Shown here piece by piece: positions 46,055 to 58,152 of a DNA stretch of 64,000 bases. The translations under genes and the position numbers were made by a program. A model generated the notes under the pieces. That model was not told the DNA's origin. It did not search any database and saw nothing but the letters and a program-made list of their open reading frames with translations. Each line of letters starts with the position of its first letter. Position 1 is the stretch's first letter. Origin of the DNA: Metaphire vulgaris (lineage: Eukaryota; Annelida; Clitellata; Crassiclitellata; Megascolecidae); NCBI GenBank assembly GCA_018105865.1, contig CM030841.1:8250729-8314728 (forward strand). Direction: 5' to 3'.

Positions 46055-47056
46055 CTACTTTAAATGACTAAATATTAGCAAAAAACGCAACGTAAAAGAT
46101 TTGGAAATATGGCCGTTATTTTCCCCACTTATTATCGCTCATCTTACAATATGCACCGTTTTCCTTGAATCAGGGTTGTTAACAGTACTGCTAAAAGGTA
46201 TTGTCAATGCCAATACTTTTTGGAAAAAGTATTTCCAATACCAATACTAAACTGAAAATGAATTGCCTACAGCGATACCGATACTTCCGCCGCCGATAAA
46301 TAGTTTTATTTCAAGTTCAGTCATCATCAAACAGATTCAGAATTCAGATTGACTGCATGTAATACATACAGTAAATTTTAACAAAACAATGCAAAATAAA
46401 AGGTTTAGAAATATGGCCATTATCATTCTTACTTATAATCGCTCATTTCATTTTGCGCACAGATTTGCTTGAAAAAACTAAAACAAACATGGGTGGACCC
46501 AACTCATGTCCATATCTGTCATAGACTCCTTCTTGTCCATATTAAAAGAATTGTGGCGCCCGAAATGATTCTGGGAGCTCGAACACAACAGGCGCTATAT
46601 AAATGCTTTGTTACGCAGCTTTAAACTCATGGGAAGCGATTGATGACGACAAAATCGTCGACTCTATGACGTCATATTGTGCGCAATTCAATGACGTCAC
46701 GTATTAATTTCGTCACCATCCCGGTTGTCCAATGAGATTGATGCCGTTCGTCATATAAAGGATTCGTCATGCAGAGTGATTTCAGTGTGAAGAAGAGATT
46801 TCAAAGACCAAGCAGGTCCCTAATTGAGGTTGATCTCTGAGTCGATGACTTCTTCCATTTGCACTCCCGTGGGCCGGGTGTCTAAAAATCATTCGTTCCA
46901 CGGCCCGAATATGCAACAGTCATTCATCTTACTCCATCTCTTATAGTACGAAGCAGGGTTGTTAACAATACTGTTAAGAGGCATTGCCAATATCAATACT
47001 GTAGGAAAAAATATTGTCAAAACCAACAGAAATCCTAAACTGAAAATGCATTGCGT

Positions 47057-48955
47057 AAATCGTCCTTCCGACCAATTTCTCGGACAAAACCATGAATACA
47101 TCGACAGTTTAGTTACGATGACTGAACGTGACAGATTCAGAATTCTGTCCTGACCGGTTTTAACGCCTACGAGTAAATTTTAACAAAACAATGCGTCGAT
47201 AAACGGTTTCACGGCATGGGTTAAATCATTCATCGAACAAACAATGCTCGATTTCATCTCCCAACGTGGTTACTGTAAAAAGCCAAAGGGACAAGCACCA
47301 TTTCTTACAACACTATTGTCCGTGTCTCTAGCGAGTGGAGAGTTTCTACGTCCTGGAAACACGCCATCGTTCGACCACACCTGAAACGACCAGGGCTTGA
47401 CCAATCGGACGTAACCAACTTCCGTCCGGTGTCAAATCTCCCATTTCTCTCTAAGTTAGCAGAGAGGGTGGTAAACAAACAACTAGTCATCCATTTGGTC
47501 CGTAATGGACTTATGCCGAAAAACCAGTCGGCATATAGTGCCAAAAATCATTTTTCAACGGAGACAGCTCTGCTCAAATCTTCAATGACATCGATGGATG
47601 CTGTTTCGAAAAGAGTTGGCTCTCAATAGGTCTTCTCGATCTTACAGCCGCGTTCGATACAGTCGATCACGATAATTCTGATCAAACGTTCCAGTTGTCA
47701 ATGGGATCGACGAACGAGCCCTCTCATGGCTTCGAGACTATTTGACCGACAGAACTCAGTCCGTCAGTTGGGAAAATACTCTGTCCTAAGTGAGACCAGT
47801 TCGCTGCGGTGTTCCCCAGGGTCGGCACTAATTCTGTTTATAATCGGCAACCATCTTTATTTCTTTCATAGGAGAGTTCGGGAGAATAGCAACAGTCGTT
47901 CGGACTTTCTTTCACTTGCGGATGACGGCGGCAGATCTCTGGGCCTTCTGCCCACAGCGGAGGCTGAAATCTTCGGTCTCGTGTTGAGGAGTGCATCCGA
48001 TTGATGATCGGACGGTGGACCATGACGTCAGCGAATCGCATTGCACTCAATCCAATGCTAAGACGGAAATAATTCACCATTCAGCACGCCAATGAGAAAC
48101 CACCTGATAAAACGCGCACCGTTCCTGATCGGCGATGAAGTCAGATTCCGTCCACCGAAGTCCGCCTGTAATTGTGTCCTGGTGGACGAATCACTGACGT
48201 TTGTGGGACATGTCAGTATTCGTTCACCAGAATCTTCATCTTCCACCAACTTCGGAAGATTAAAGGGTCCGCCGGTACATCATCTCACTCAGGCTGCGAT
48301 CCAACTGGCAAAAATATTGTCTTATCGTAGCCAGAGTCGAAAATGCATACAACAGCACAAATGATCGCGACAAATAATTCTCCCAGTCAGTCAGCTGAAC
48401 CGCCTTCACTCGGCATTTAATACAAGTAAATTTTAACAAAACAATGCAAATTAATGGTTTCAGGTGGCATGACCATGACCCCATAATTAATCGACAGGCT
48501 ACACTGGCTACGGACACCGGAGCGGATCTAATTTAAACGGTGTCAACTGACGTTCCATGTCGTCATAGACCCCTCGTTCAGAGTTATTATCCGAGCTGAT
48601 TCGAAACCGTTTCGTCTGACCGTCGCCTTCAATTACGTTCAATAAATGCATTCGTCTGGTACTTTAAATTCCGCCGCCGTCGATTGATGAAATTCGACTT
48701 TATGAGCGTCATCTGTCACCTTCAATGACGTCCCCTTCTATGTCACCATCCCGGTTTCGTTTCCATACAAAGTATTCGTTCCTCTACCTGATTTGAACGG
48801 TTCTCAGTTGCCAAGCAGGTGAAGACACATTTATTCAACATTTCATTTCCTCTGGGCCGGGTGTCTAAAAGTGCGTTCTTGGGTTTTGGCATCTAGCTAT
48901 GTTGTTAACAATAGCGCTATCAAGGAAAAAATATTGTCGAGATAATACTAACTGA
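47057..48955. other. Interleaved satellite/LINE mosaic, probable consensus artefact
   Basis: Blocks of satellite text (GTTTAGTTACGATGACTGAACG, AAATTTTAACAAAACAATGC, ATAATTAATCG, CAATGACGTC, GGGCCGGGTGTCTAAAA) occur in the correct satellite order but alternate every 5-40 bp with LINE text. The LINE part reads as CR1/Jockey-type reverse transcriptase: NFRPVSNLPFLSKLAERVV, MPKNQSAYS, LLDLTAAFDTVDH, then LVDESLTFVGHVS. Frames break repeatedly. Confidence 0.8.
47290..48360 (+). pseudogene. CR1/Jockey-type reverse transcriptase remnant within the mosaic
   Basis: The least mixed part of the mosaic. The reading SEWRVSTSWKHAIVRPHLKR leads to NFRPVSNLPFLSKLAERVVN and an AAFDTVDH motif near 47650 with the first catalytic Asp. 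Later fragments include ERALSWLRDYLTDRTQSVS, VPQGS-like text and the DESLTFVGHVS connection region. Many frameshifts and stops. The FADD box is not recognisable. Confidence 0.75.
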
Positions 48956-50175
48956 AAATGCATTGCGTAAATCGATGCCGATACAAATGATCGCGACAAA
49001 TAATTTTACTTCAAGTTTAGTTACGATGACTGAACGCATAGATTCAGAATTCATATTGACTGCATTTAATACATACAGTAAATTTTAACAAAACAATGCA
49101 AAATAAAAGGTTTAGAAATATGGCCATTATCATTCTTACTTATAATTAATCGCTCATTTCATTTTGCGCACAGATTTGCTTGAAAAAACTAAAACAAACA
49201 TGGGTGGACCCAACTCATGTCCATATCTGTCATAGACTCCTTCTTGTCCATATTAAAAGAATTGTGGCGCCCTAAATGATTCTGGGAGCTCGAACACAAC
49301 AGGCGCTATATAAATGCTTTGTTACGCAGCTTTAAACTCATGGGAAGCGATTGATGACGACAAAATCGTCAACTCTATGACGTCATATTGTGCGCAATTC
49401 AATGACGTCACGTATTAATTTCGTCACCATTCCGGTTGTCCAATGAGATTGAAGCCGTTCGTCATATAAAGGATTCGTCATGCAGAGTGATTTCAGTGTG
49501 AAGAAGAGATTTCAAAGACCAAGCAGGTCCCTAATTGAGGTTGATCTCTGAGTCGATGACTTCTTCCATTTGCACTCCCGTGGGCCGGGTGTCTAAAAAT
49601 CATTCGTTCCACGGCCCGAATATGCAACAGTCATTCATCTTACTCCATCTCTTATAGTACGAAGCAGGGTTGTTAACAATACTGTTAAGAGGCATTGCCA
49701 ATATCAATACTGTAGGAAAAAATATTGTCAAAACCAACAGAAATCCTAAACTGAAAATGCATTGCGTAAATCGATGCCGATACAAATGATCGCGACAAAT
49801 AATTTTACTTCAAGTTTAGTTACGATGACTGAACGCATAGATTCAGAATTCATATTGACTGCATTTAATACATACAGTAAATTTTAACAAAACAATGCAA
49901 AATAAAAGGTTTAGAAATATGGCCATTATCATTCTTACTTATAATTAATCGCTCATTTCATTTTGCGCACAGATTTGCTTGAAAAAACTAAAACAAACAT
50001 GGGTGGACCCAACTCATGTCCATATCTGTCATAGACTCCTTCTTGTCCATATTAAAGAATTGTGGCGCCCGAAATGATTCTGGGAGCTCGAACACAACAG
50101 GCGCTATATAAATGCTTTGTTACGCAGCTTTAAACTCATGGGAAGCGATTGATGACGACAAAATCGTCGACTCTA

Positions 50176-50296
50176 TGACGTCATATTGTGCGCAATTCAA
50201 TGACGTCACGTATTAATTTCGTCACCATTCCGGTTGTCCAATGAGATTGATGCCGTTCGTCATATAAAGGATTCGTCATGCAGAGTGATTTCAGTG
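50176..50296 (+). promoter_or_regulatory. Promoter-like module in each satellite unit (representative)
   Basis: In the unit at 49757-50553 two perfect CRE palindromes TGACGTCA lie at 50176-50183 and 50201-50208. A CCAAT box follows at 50238-50242, TATA (ATATAAAG) at 50262-50269 and an initiator-like TTTCAGTG with A at 50293, 30 bp after the TATA. The same layout recurs in nearly every unit, for example 44485, 44510, 44547, 44571 and 44602. In some units one CRE is changed to TGACGTCG. The order and spacing match an RNA polymerase II core promoter; activity is not shown. Confidence 0.55.
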
Positions 50297-53200
50297 TGAA
50301 GAAGAGATTTCAAAGACCAAGCAGGTCCCTAATTGAGGTTGATCTCTGAGTCGATGACTTCTTCCATTTGCACTCCCGTGGGCCGGGTGTCTAAAAATCA
50401 TTCGTTCCACGGCCCGAATATGCAACAGTCATTCATCTTACTCCTTCTCTTATAGTACGAAGCAGGGTTGTTAACAATACTGTTAAGAGGCATTGCCAAT
50501 ATCAATACTGTAGGAAAAAATATTGTCAATACCAATACCAATACTAACTGAAAATGCATTGCGTAAATCGATGCCGATACAAATGATCGCGACAAATAAT
50601 TTTACTTCAAGTTTAGTTACGATGACTGAACGCATAGATTCAGAATTCATATTGACTGCATTTAATACATACAGTAAATTTTAACAAAACAATGCAAAAT
50701 AAAAGGTTTAGAAATATGGCCATTATCATTCTTACTTATAATTAATCGCTCATTTCATTTTGCGCACAGATTTGCTTGAAAAAACTAAAACAAACATGGG
50801 TGGACCCAACTCATGTCCATATCTGTCATAGACTCCTTCTTGTCCATATTAAAAGAATTGTGGCGCCCGAAATGATTCTGGGAGCTCGAACACAACAGGC
50901 GCTATATAAATGCTTTGTTACGCAGCTTTAAACTCATGGGAAGCGATTGATGACGACAAAATCGTCGACTCTATGACGTCATATTGTGCGCAATTCAATG
51001 ACGTCACGTATTAATTTCGTCACCATTCCGGTTGTCCAATGAGATTGATGCCGTTCGTCATATAAAGGATTCGTCATGCAGAGTGATTTCAGTGTGAAGA
51101 AGAGATTTCAAAGACCAAGCAGGTCCCTAATTGAGGTTGATCTCTGAGTCGATGACTTCTTCCATTTGCACTCCCGTGGGCCGGGTGTCTAAAAATCATT
51201 CGTTCCACGGCCCGAATATGCAACAGTCATTCATCTTACTCCATCTCTTATAGTACGAAGCAGGGTTGTTAACAATACTGTTAAGAGGCATTGCCAATAT
51301 CAATACTGTGTGAAAAAATATTGTCAAAACCAATACCAATACTAAACTGAAAATGCATTGCGTAAATCGATGCCGATACAAATGATCGCGACAAATAATT
51401 TTACTTCAAGTTTAGTTACGATGACTGAACGCATAGATTCAGAATTCATATTGACTGCATTTAATACATACAGTAAATTTTAACAAAACAATGCAAAATA
51501 AAAGGTTTAGAAATATGGCCATTATCATTCTTACTTATAATTAATCGCTCATTTCATTTTGCGCACAGATTTGCTTGAAAAAACTAAAACAAACATGGGT
51601 GGACCCAACTCATGTCCATATCTGTCATAGACTCCTTCTTGTCCATATTAAAAGAATTGTGGCGCCCGAAATGATTCTGGGAGCTCGAACACAACAGGCG
51701 CTATATAAATGCTTTGTTACGCAGCTTTAAACTCATGGGAAGCGATTGATGACGACAAAATCGTCGACTCTATGACGTCATATTGTGCGCAATTCAATGA
51801 CGTCACGTATTAATTTCGTCACCATTCCGGTTGTCCAATGAGATTGAAGCCGTTCGTCATATAAAGGATTCGTCATGCAGAGTGATTTCAGTGTGAAGAA
51901 GAGATTTCAAAGACCAAGCAGGTCCCTAATTGAGGTTGATCTCTGAGTCGATGACTTCTTCCATTTGCACTCCCGTGGGCCGGGTGTCTAAAAATCATTC
52001 GTTCCACGGCCCGAATATGCAACAGTCATTCATCTTACTCCATCTCTTATAGTACGAAGCAGGGTTGTTAACAATACTGTTAAGAGGCATTGCCAATATC
52101 AATACTGTGTGAAAAAATATTGTCAATACCAATACCAATACTAACTGAAAATGCATTGCGTAAATCGATGCCGATACAAATGATCGCGACAAATAATTTT
52201 ACTTCAAGTTTAGTTACGATGACTGAACGCATAGATTCAGAATTCATATTGACTGCATTTAATACATACAGTAAATTTTAACAAAACAATGCAAAATAAA
52301 AGGTTTAGAAATATGGCCATTATCATTCTTACTTATAATTAATCGCTCATTTCATTTTGCGCACAGATTTGCTTGAAAAAACTAAAACAAACATGGGTGG
52401 ACCCAACTCATGTCCATATCTGTCATAGACTCCTTCTTATCCATATTAAAAGAATTGTGGCGCCCGAAATGATTCTGGGAGCTCGAACACAACAGGCGCT
52501 ATATAAATGCTTTGTTACGCAGCTTTAAACTCATGGGAAGCGATTGATGACGACAAAATCGTCAACTCTATGACGTCATATTGTGCGCAATTCAATGACG
52601 TCGCGTATTAATTTCGTCACCATTCCGGTTGTCCAATGAGATTGAAGCCGTTCGTCATATAAAGGATTCGTCATGCAGAGTGATTTCAGTGTGAAGAAGA
52701 GATTTCAAAGACCACCAAGACCAGCAGGTCCCTAATTGAGGTTGATCTCTGAGTCGATGACTTCTTCCATTTGCACTCCCGTGGGCCGGGTGTCTAAAAA
52801 TCATTCGTTCCACGGCCCGAATATGCAACAGTCATTCATCTTACTCCATCTCTTATAGTACGAAGCAGGGTTGTTAACAATACTGTTAAGAGGCATTGCC
52901 AATATCAATACTGTAGGAAAAAATATTGTCAAAACCAACAGAAATCCTAAACTGAAAATGCATTGCGTAAATCGATGCCGATACAAATGATCGCGACAAA
53001 TAATTTTACTTCAAGTTTAGTTACGATGACTGAACGCATAGATTCAGAATTCATATTGACTGCATTTAATACATACAGTAAATTTTAACAAAACAATGCA
53101 AAATAAAAGGTTTAGAAATATGGCCATTATCATTCTTACTTATAATTAATCGCTCATTTCATTTTGCGCACAGATTTGCTTGAAAAAACTAAAACAAACA

Positions 53201-56200
53201 TGGGTGGACCCAACTCATGTCCATATCTGTCATAGACTCCTTCTTGTCCATATTAAAAGAATTGTGGCGCCCGAAATGATTCTGGGAGCTCGAACACAAC
53301 AGGCGCTATATAAATGCTTTGTTACGCAGCTTTAAACTCATGGGAAGCGATTGATGACGACAAAATCGTCGACTCTATGACGTCATATTGTGCGCAATTC
53401 AATGACGTCACGTATTAATTTCGTCACCATTCCGGTTGTCCAATGAGATTGAAGCCGTTCGTCATATAAAGGATTCGTCATGCAGAGTGATTTCAGTGTG
53501 AAGAAGAGATTTCAAAGACCAAGCAGGTCCCTAATTGAGGTTGATCTCTGAGTCGATGACTTCTTCCATTTGCACTCCCGTGGGCCGGGTGTCTAAAAAT
53601 CATTCGTTCCACGGCCCGAATATGCAACAGTCATTCATCTTACTCCATCTCTTATAGTACGAAGCAGGGTTGTTAACAATACTGTTAAGAGGCATTGCCA
53701 ATATCAATACTGTGTGAAAAAATATTGTCAATACCAATACCAATACTAACTGAAAATGCATTGCGTAAATCGATGCCGATACAAATGATCGCGACAAATA
53801 ATTTTACTTCAAGTTTAGTTACGATGACTGAACGCATAGATTCAGAATTCATATTGACTGCATTTAATACATACAGTAAATTTTAACAAAACAATGCAAA
53901 ATAAAAGGTTTAGAAATATGGCCATTATCATTCTTACTTATAATTAATCGCTCATTTCATTTTGCGCACAGATTTGCTTGAAAAAACTAAAACAAACATG
54001 GGTGGACCCAACTCATGTCCATATCTGTCATAGACTCCTTCTTGTCCATATTAAAAGAATTGTGGCGCCCGAAATGATTCTGGGAGCTCGAACACAACAG
54101 GCGCTATATAAATGCTTTGTTACGCAGCTTTAAACTCATGGGAAGCGATTGATGACGACAAAATCGTCGACTCTATGACGTCATATTGTGCGCAATTCAA
54201 TGACGTCACGTATTAATTTCGTCACCATTCCGGTTGTCCAATGAGATTGAAGCCGTTCGTCATATAAAGGATTCGTCATGCAGAGTGATTTCAGTGTGAA
54301 GAAGAGATTTCAAAGACCAAGCAGGTCCCTAATTGAGGTTGATCTCTGAGTCGATGACTTCTTCCATTTGCACTCCCGTGGGCCGGGTGTCTAAAAATCA
54401 TTCGTTCCACGGCCCGAATATGCAACAGTCATTCATCTTACTCCTTCTCTTATAGTACGAAGCAGGGTTGTTAACAATACTGTTAAGAGGCATTGCCAAT
54501 ATCAATACTGTGTGAAAAAATATTGTCAAAACCAACAGAAATCCTAAACTGAAAATGCATTGCGTAAATCGATGCCGATACAAATGATCGCGACAAATAA
54601 TTTTACTTCAAGTTTAGTTACGATGACTGAACGCATAGATTCAGAATTCATATTGACTGCATTTAATACATACAGTAAATTTTAACAAAACAATGCAAAA
54701 TAAAAGGTTTAGAAATATGGCCATTATCATTCTTACTTATAATTAATCGCTCATTTCATTTTGCGCACAGATTTGCTTGAAAAAACTAAAACAAACATGG
54801 GTGGACCCAACTCATGTCCATATCTGTCATAGACTCCTTCTTGTCCATATTAAAAGAATTGTGGCGCCCGAAATGATTCTGGGAGCTCGAACACAACAGG
54901 CGCTATATAAATGCTTTGTTACGCAGCTTTAAACTCATGGGAAGCGATTGATGACGACAAAATCGTCAACTCTATGACGTCATATTGTGCGCAATTCAAT
55001 GACGTCGCGTATTAATTTCGTCACCATTCCGGTTGTCCAATGAGATTGAAGCCGTTCGTCATATAAAGGATTCGTCATGCAGAGTGATTTCAGTGTGAAG
55101 AAGAGATTTCAAAGACCAAGCAGGTCCCTAATTGAGGTTGATCTCTGAGTCGATGACTTCTTCCATTTGCACTCCCGTGGGCCGGGTGTCTAAAAATCAT
55201 TCGTTCCACGGCCCGAATATGCAACAGTCATTCATCTTACTCCATCTCTTATAGTACGAAGCAGGGTTGTTAACAATACTGTTAAGAGGCATTGCCAATA
55301 TCAATACTGTGTGAAAAAATATTGTCAATACCAATACCAATACTAACTGAAAATGCATTGCGTAAATCGATGCCGATACAAATGATCGCGACAAATAATT
55401 TTACTTCAAGTTTAGTTACGATGACTGAACGCATAGATTCAGAATTCATATTGACTGCATTTAATACATACAGTAAATTTTAACAAAACAATGCAAAATA
55501 AAAGGTTTAGAAATATGGCCATTATCATTCTTACTTATAATTAATCGCTCATTTCATTTTGCGCACAGATTTGTTTTTGAAAAAACTAAAACAAACATGG
55601 GTGGACCCAACTCATGTCCATATCTGTCATAGACTCCTTCTTGTCCATATTAAAAGAATTGTGGCGCCCGAAATGATTCTGGGAGCTCGAACACAACAGG
55701 CGCTATATAAATGCTTTGTTACGCAGCTTTAAACTCATGGGAAGCGATTGATGACGACAAAATCGTCGACTCTATGACGTCATATTGTGCGCAATTCAAT
55801 GACGTCACGTATTAATTTCGTCACCATTCCGGTTGTCCAATGAGATTGATGCCGTTCGTCATATAAAGGATTCGTCATGCAGAGTGATTTCAGTGTGAAG
55901 AAGAGATTTCAAAAGACCAAGCAGGTCCCTAATTGAGGTTGATCTCTGAGTCGATGACTTCTTCCATTTGCACTCCCGTGGGCCGGGTGTCTAAAAATCA
56001 TTCGTTCCACGGCCCGAATATGCAACAGTCATTCATCTTACTCCATCTCTTATAGTACGAAGCAGGGTTGTTAACAATACTGTTAAGAGGCATTGCCAAT
56101 ATCAATACTGTGTGAAAAAATATTGTCAATACCAATACCAATACTAACTGAAAATGCATTGCGTAAATCGATGCCGATACAAATGATCGCGACAAATAAT

Positions 56201-56935
56201 TTTACTTCAAGTTTAGTTACGATGACTGAACGCATAGATTCAGAATTCATATTGACTGCATTTAATACATACAGTAAATTTTAACAAAACAATGCAAAAT
56301 AAAAGGTTTAGAAATATGGCCATTATCATTCTTACTTATAATTAATCGCTCATTTCATTTTGCGCACAGATGAAAAAACTAAAACAAACATGGGTGGACC
56401 CAACTTGTCCATATCTGTCATAGACTCTTCTTGTCCATATTAAAAGAATTGATAAATGATTCTGGGAGCTCGAACACAACAGGCGCTATATAAATGCTTT
56501 GTTACGCAGCTTTAAACTCATGGGAAGCGATTGATGACGACAAAATCGTCAACTCTATGACGTCATATTGTGCGCAATTCAATGACGTCACGTATTAATT
56601 TCGTCACCATTCCGGTTGTCCAATGAGATTGAAGCCGTTCGTCATATAAAGGATTCGTCATGCAGAGTGATTTCAGTGTGAAGAAGAGATTTCAAAGACC
56701 AAGCAGGTCCCTAATTGAGGTTGATCTCTGAGTCGATGACTTCTTCCATTTGCACTCCCGTGGGCCGGGTGTCTAAAAATCATTCGTTCCACGGCCCGAA
56801 TATGCAACAGTCATTCATCTTACTCCATCTCTTATACTACGAAGCAGGGTTGTTAACAATACTGTTAAGAGGCATTGCCAATACCAATACTGTATGAAAA
56901 ATATTGTCAATACCAATAGAAATCCTAAACTGAAA

Positions 56936-57232
56936 CTCAGTGGTCCGCACTCCGCAGTCCCATTGGGAACCGCCAAGCGGTTTCAGGGGGACCGTAAAAT
57001 GGATTACTTTCGTGAAAATTCTCACCAACACCTCAGAGCACAAAACGCACTTATGGCTTTAAGAGTTTCGGCGAAATTGGCGAAACAAATAGCCTATGTG
57101 TTTATTACATTTAATTTAAAATTCAAACTTTTTAAGTTCCCCAAGTCATCACAAAAATTCCTAAGAAATTTTTTCCCTAAAAAATTCCTAACCGCGCATG
57201 AAATCCTAAAAAGTTTGAGAACCGCTGGTCTA
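56936..57232 (+). mobile_element. hAT-like element flanking the satellite array, right copy
   Basis: CAGTGGTCCGCACTCCGCAG, GGTTTCAGGGGGACCGTAAA, CAACACCTCAGAGCACAAAA and right end AAAGTTTGAGAACCGCTGG match the left copy at 43748-44075. It interrupts the last satellite unit. Confidence 0.8.
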
Positions 57233-57242
57233 TAATAACTTA

Positions 57243-57245
<3 letters not shown>

Positions 57246-57323
<78 letters not shown>

Positions 57324-57331
57324 CATGTCAT

Positions 57332-57415
<84 letters not shown>
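57246..57415. repeat. (TAG)n microsatellite with palindromic interruption
   Basis: About 55 GTA/TAG repeats, split near 57321-57332 by TACATGTCATGTA. Confidence 0.97.
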
Positions 57416-57629
57416 ACAATGATAATAAGAGAATGTCATCGTTGTGACAATCGTTTCTTTTGCTCTGAATATTATTATATTTGACTTCAAGCTATATATC
57501 TTTTAAAGTGGCTGCCTTGTGCAAGTAAAATGTAAACCTGTAAGGTAAATTTATTTGTGGCTCGCTTAACTCATGATCGACAATGTAAGCGGCTATTTAT
57601 TGCAACCGAGTCTTTGTATGTATCCGTAG

Positions 57630-58152
57630 GCACGGAAGAAGCAACAAACCGATCCTGGAGATGCTTCCACCGGACGCCGGAGGACTCTACGACGTCGACG
57701 GTGGATCGGACTGCGGCGCCGTCCGTCCGGACCAAGACCTCGAACGGGACTCGGACCAGTACCGCGATCTGAACGACTACGCCTATATAGACGCCAACCA
57801 GCAGATCCACGGCCTTCAGCCTTCGTCCTGTCGTCGCCACGGAGACTTCGGAGAAAACTCCGGTGGAGGAGGCGGAGGAGGAGGACGATTCGAGAGTTCG
57901 AGACGCGAGATCCTGCTTCCGTCGTCCTGCACTCCCACTCCGTACAGCACTCTGGAGCGAAACACCGATTGTGGTCCTCCGCCGCCCGCCGTTGTCGAGT
58001 GCTGGAGGACGGACAGCTCGCCGACAAGAGCGGAGAAGAAACTCGTTAGTGCAACTCTTCGGACTCCCTCTCATGCGTGCACCGAATCTGTCCTTCTGAG
58101 CAGTGAACTGAACAGGCGACCCTCTTATCAGATGAAAACCGTCGTCAAGTGA
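57630..58152 (+). CDS. Gene A, cytoplasmic tail and stop
   Basis: The last exon begins after GTATCCGTAG at 57629. Its first base completes CGG with the transmembrane exon, then HGRSNKPILEMLPPDAGG follows. The tail of about 173 residues is acidic at first (YDVDGGSDCG, LERDSDQYRDLNDYAYIDAN), has a run of eight Gly, and ends YQMKTVVK before TGA. Sorting-type YxxPhi motifs are YRDL, YAYI and YSTL. PPPP and TPYSTLER are further candidate docking sites. No enzyme domain is visible. It is CpG-rich in contrast to the AT-rich satellite before it. The antisense 237-codon frame is a shadow. Confidence 0.87.

Larger units (their letters stand above)
44098..56935. repeat. Satellite array, about 800-bp unit, 15 units
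   Basis: Direct tandem copies marked by ATGCATTGCGTAAATCGATG at 44864, 45663, 47046 (variant), 48957, 49757, 50554, 51353, 52151, 52958, 53756, 54555, 55353 and 56154. Adjacent intact units are spaced 797-807 bp and nearly identical, implying recent homogenisation. Outer units are more diverged. The unit starting at 45663 is disrupted by a SINE and a deletion of roughly 0.5 kb, and 47057-48955 is a satellite-LINE mixture. A nine-base insertion lies near 52712. The array lies wholly in the last intron of gene A. Short minus-strand frames (61-65 codons) recur only because the units are alike. Confidence 0.97.

Noticed and set aside
44707..56195. Recurrent minus-strand frames of 61-65 codons with a hydrophobic segment in most satellite units
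   Set aside because: They recur because the units are nearly identical. Their start shifts with small indels (MYRHRF versus MSRSFV) and there is no independent sign of protein selection.
44098..56935. CRISPR array or rDNA-like tandem gene cluster
   Set aside because: Units of about 800 bp without spacers exclude CRISPR. No rRNA, histone or snRNA sequence is recognisable in the unit.
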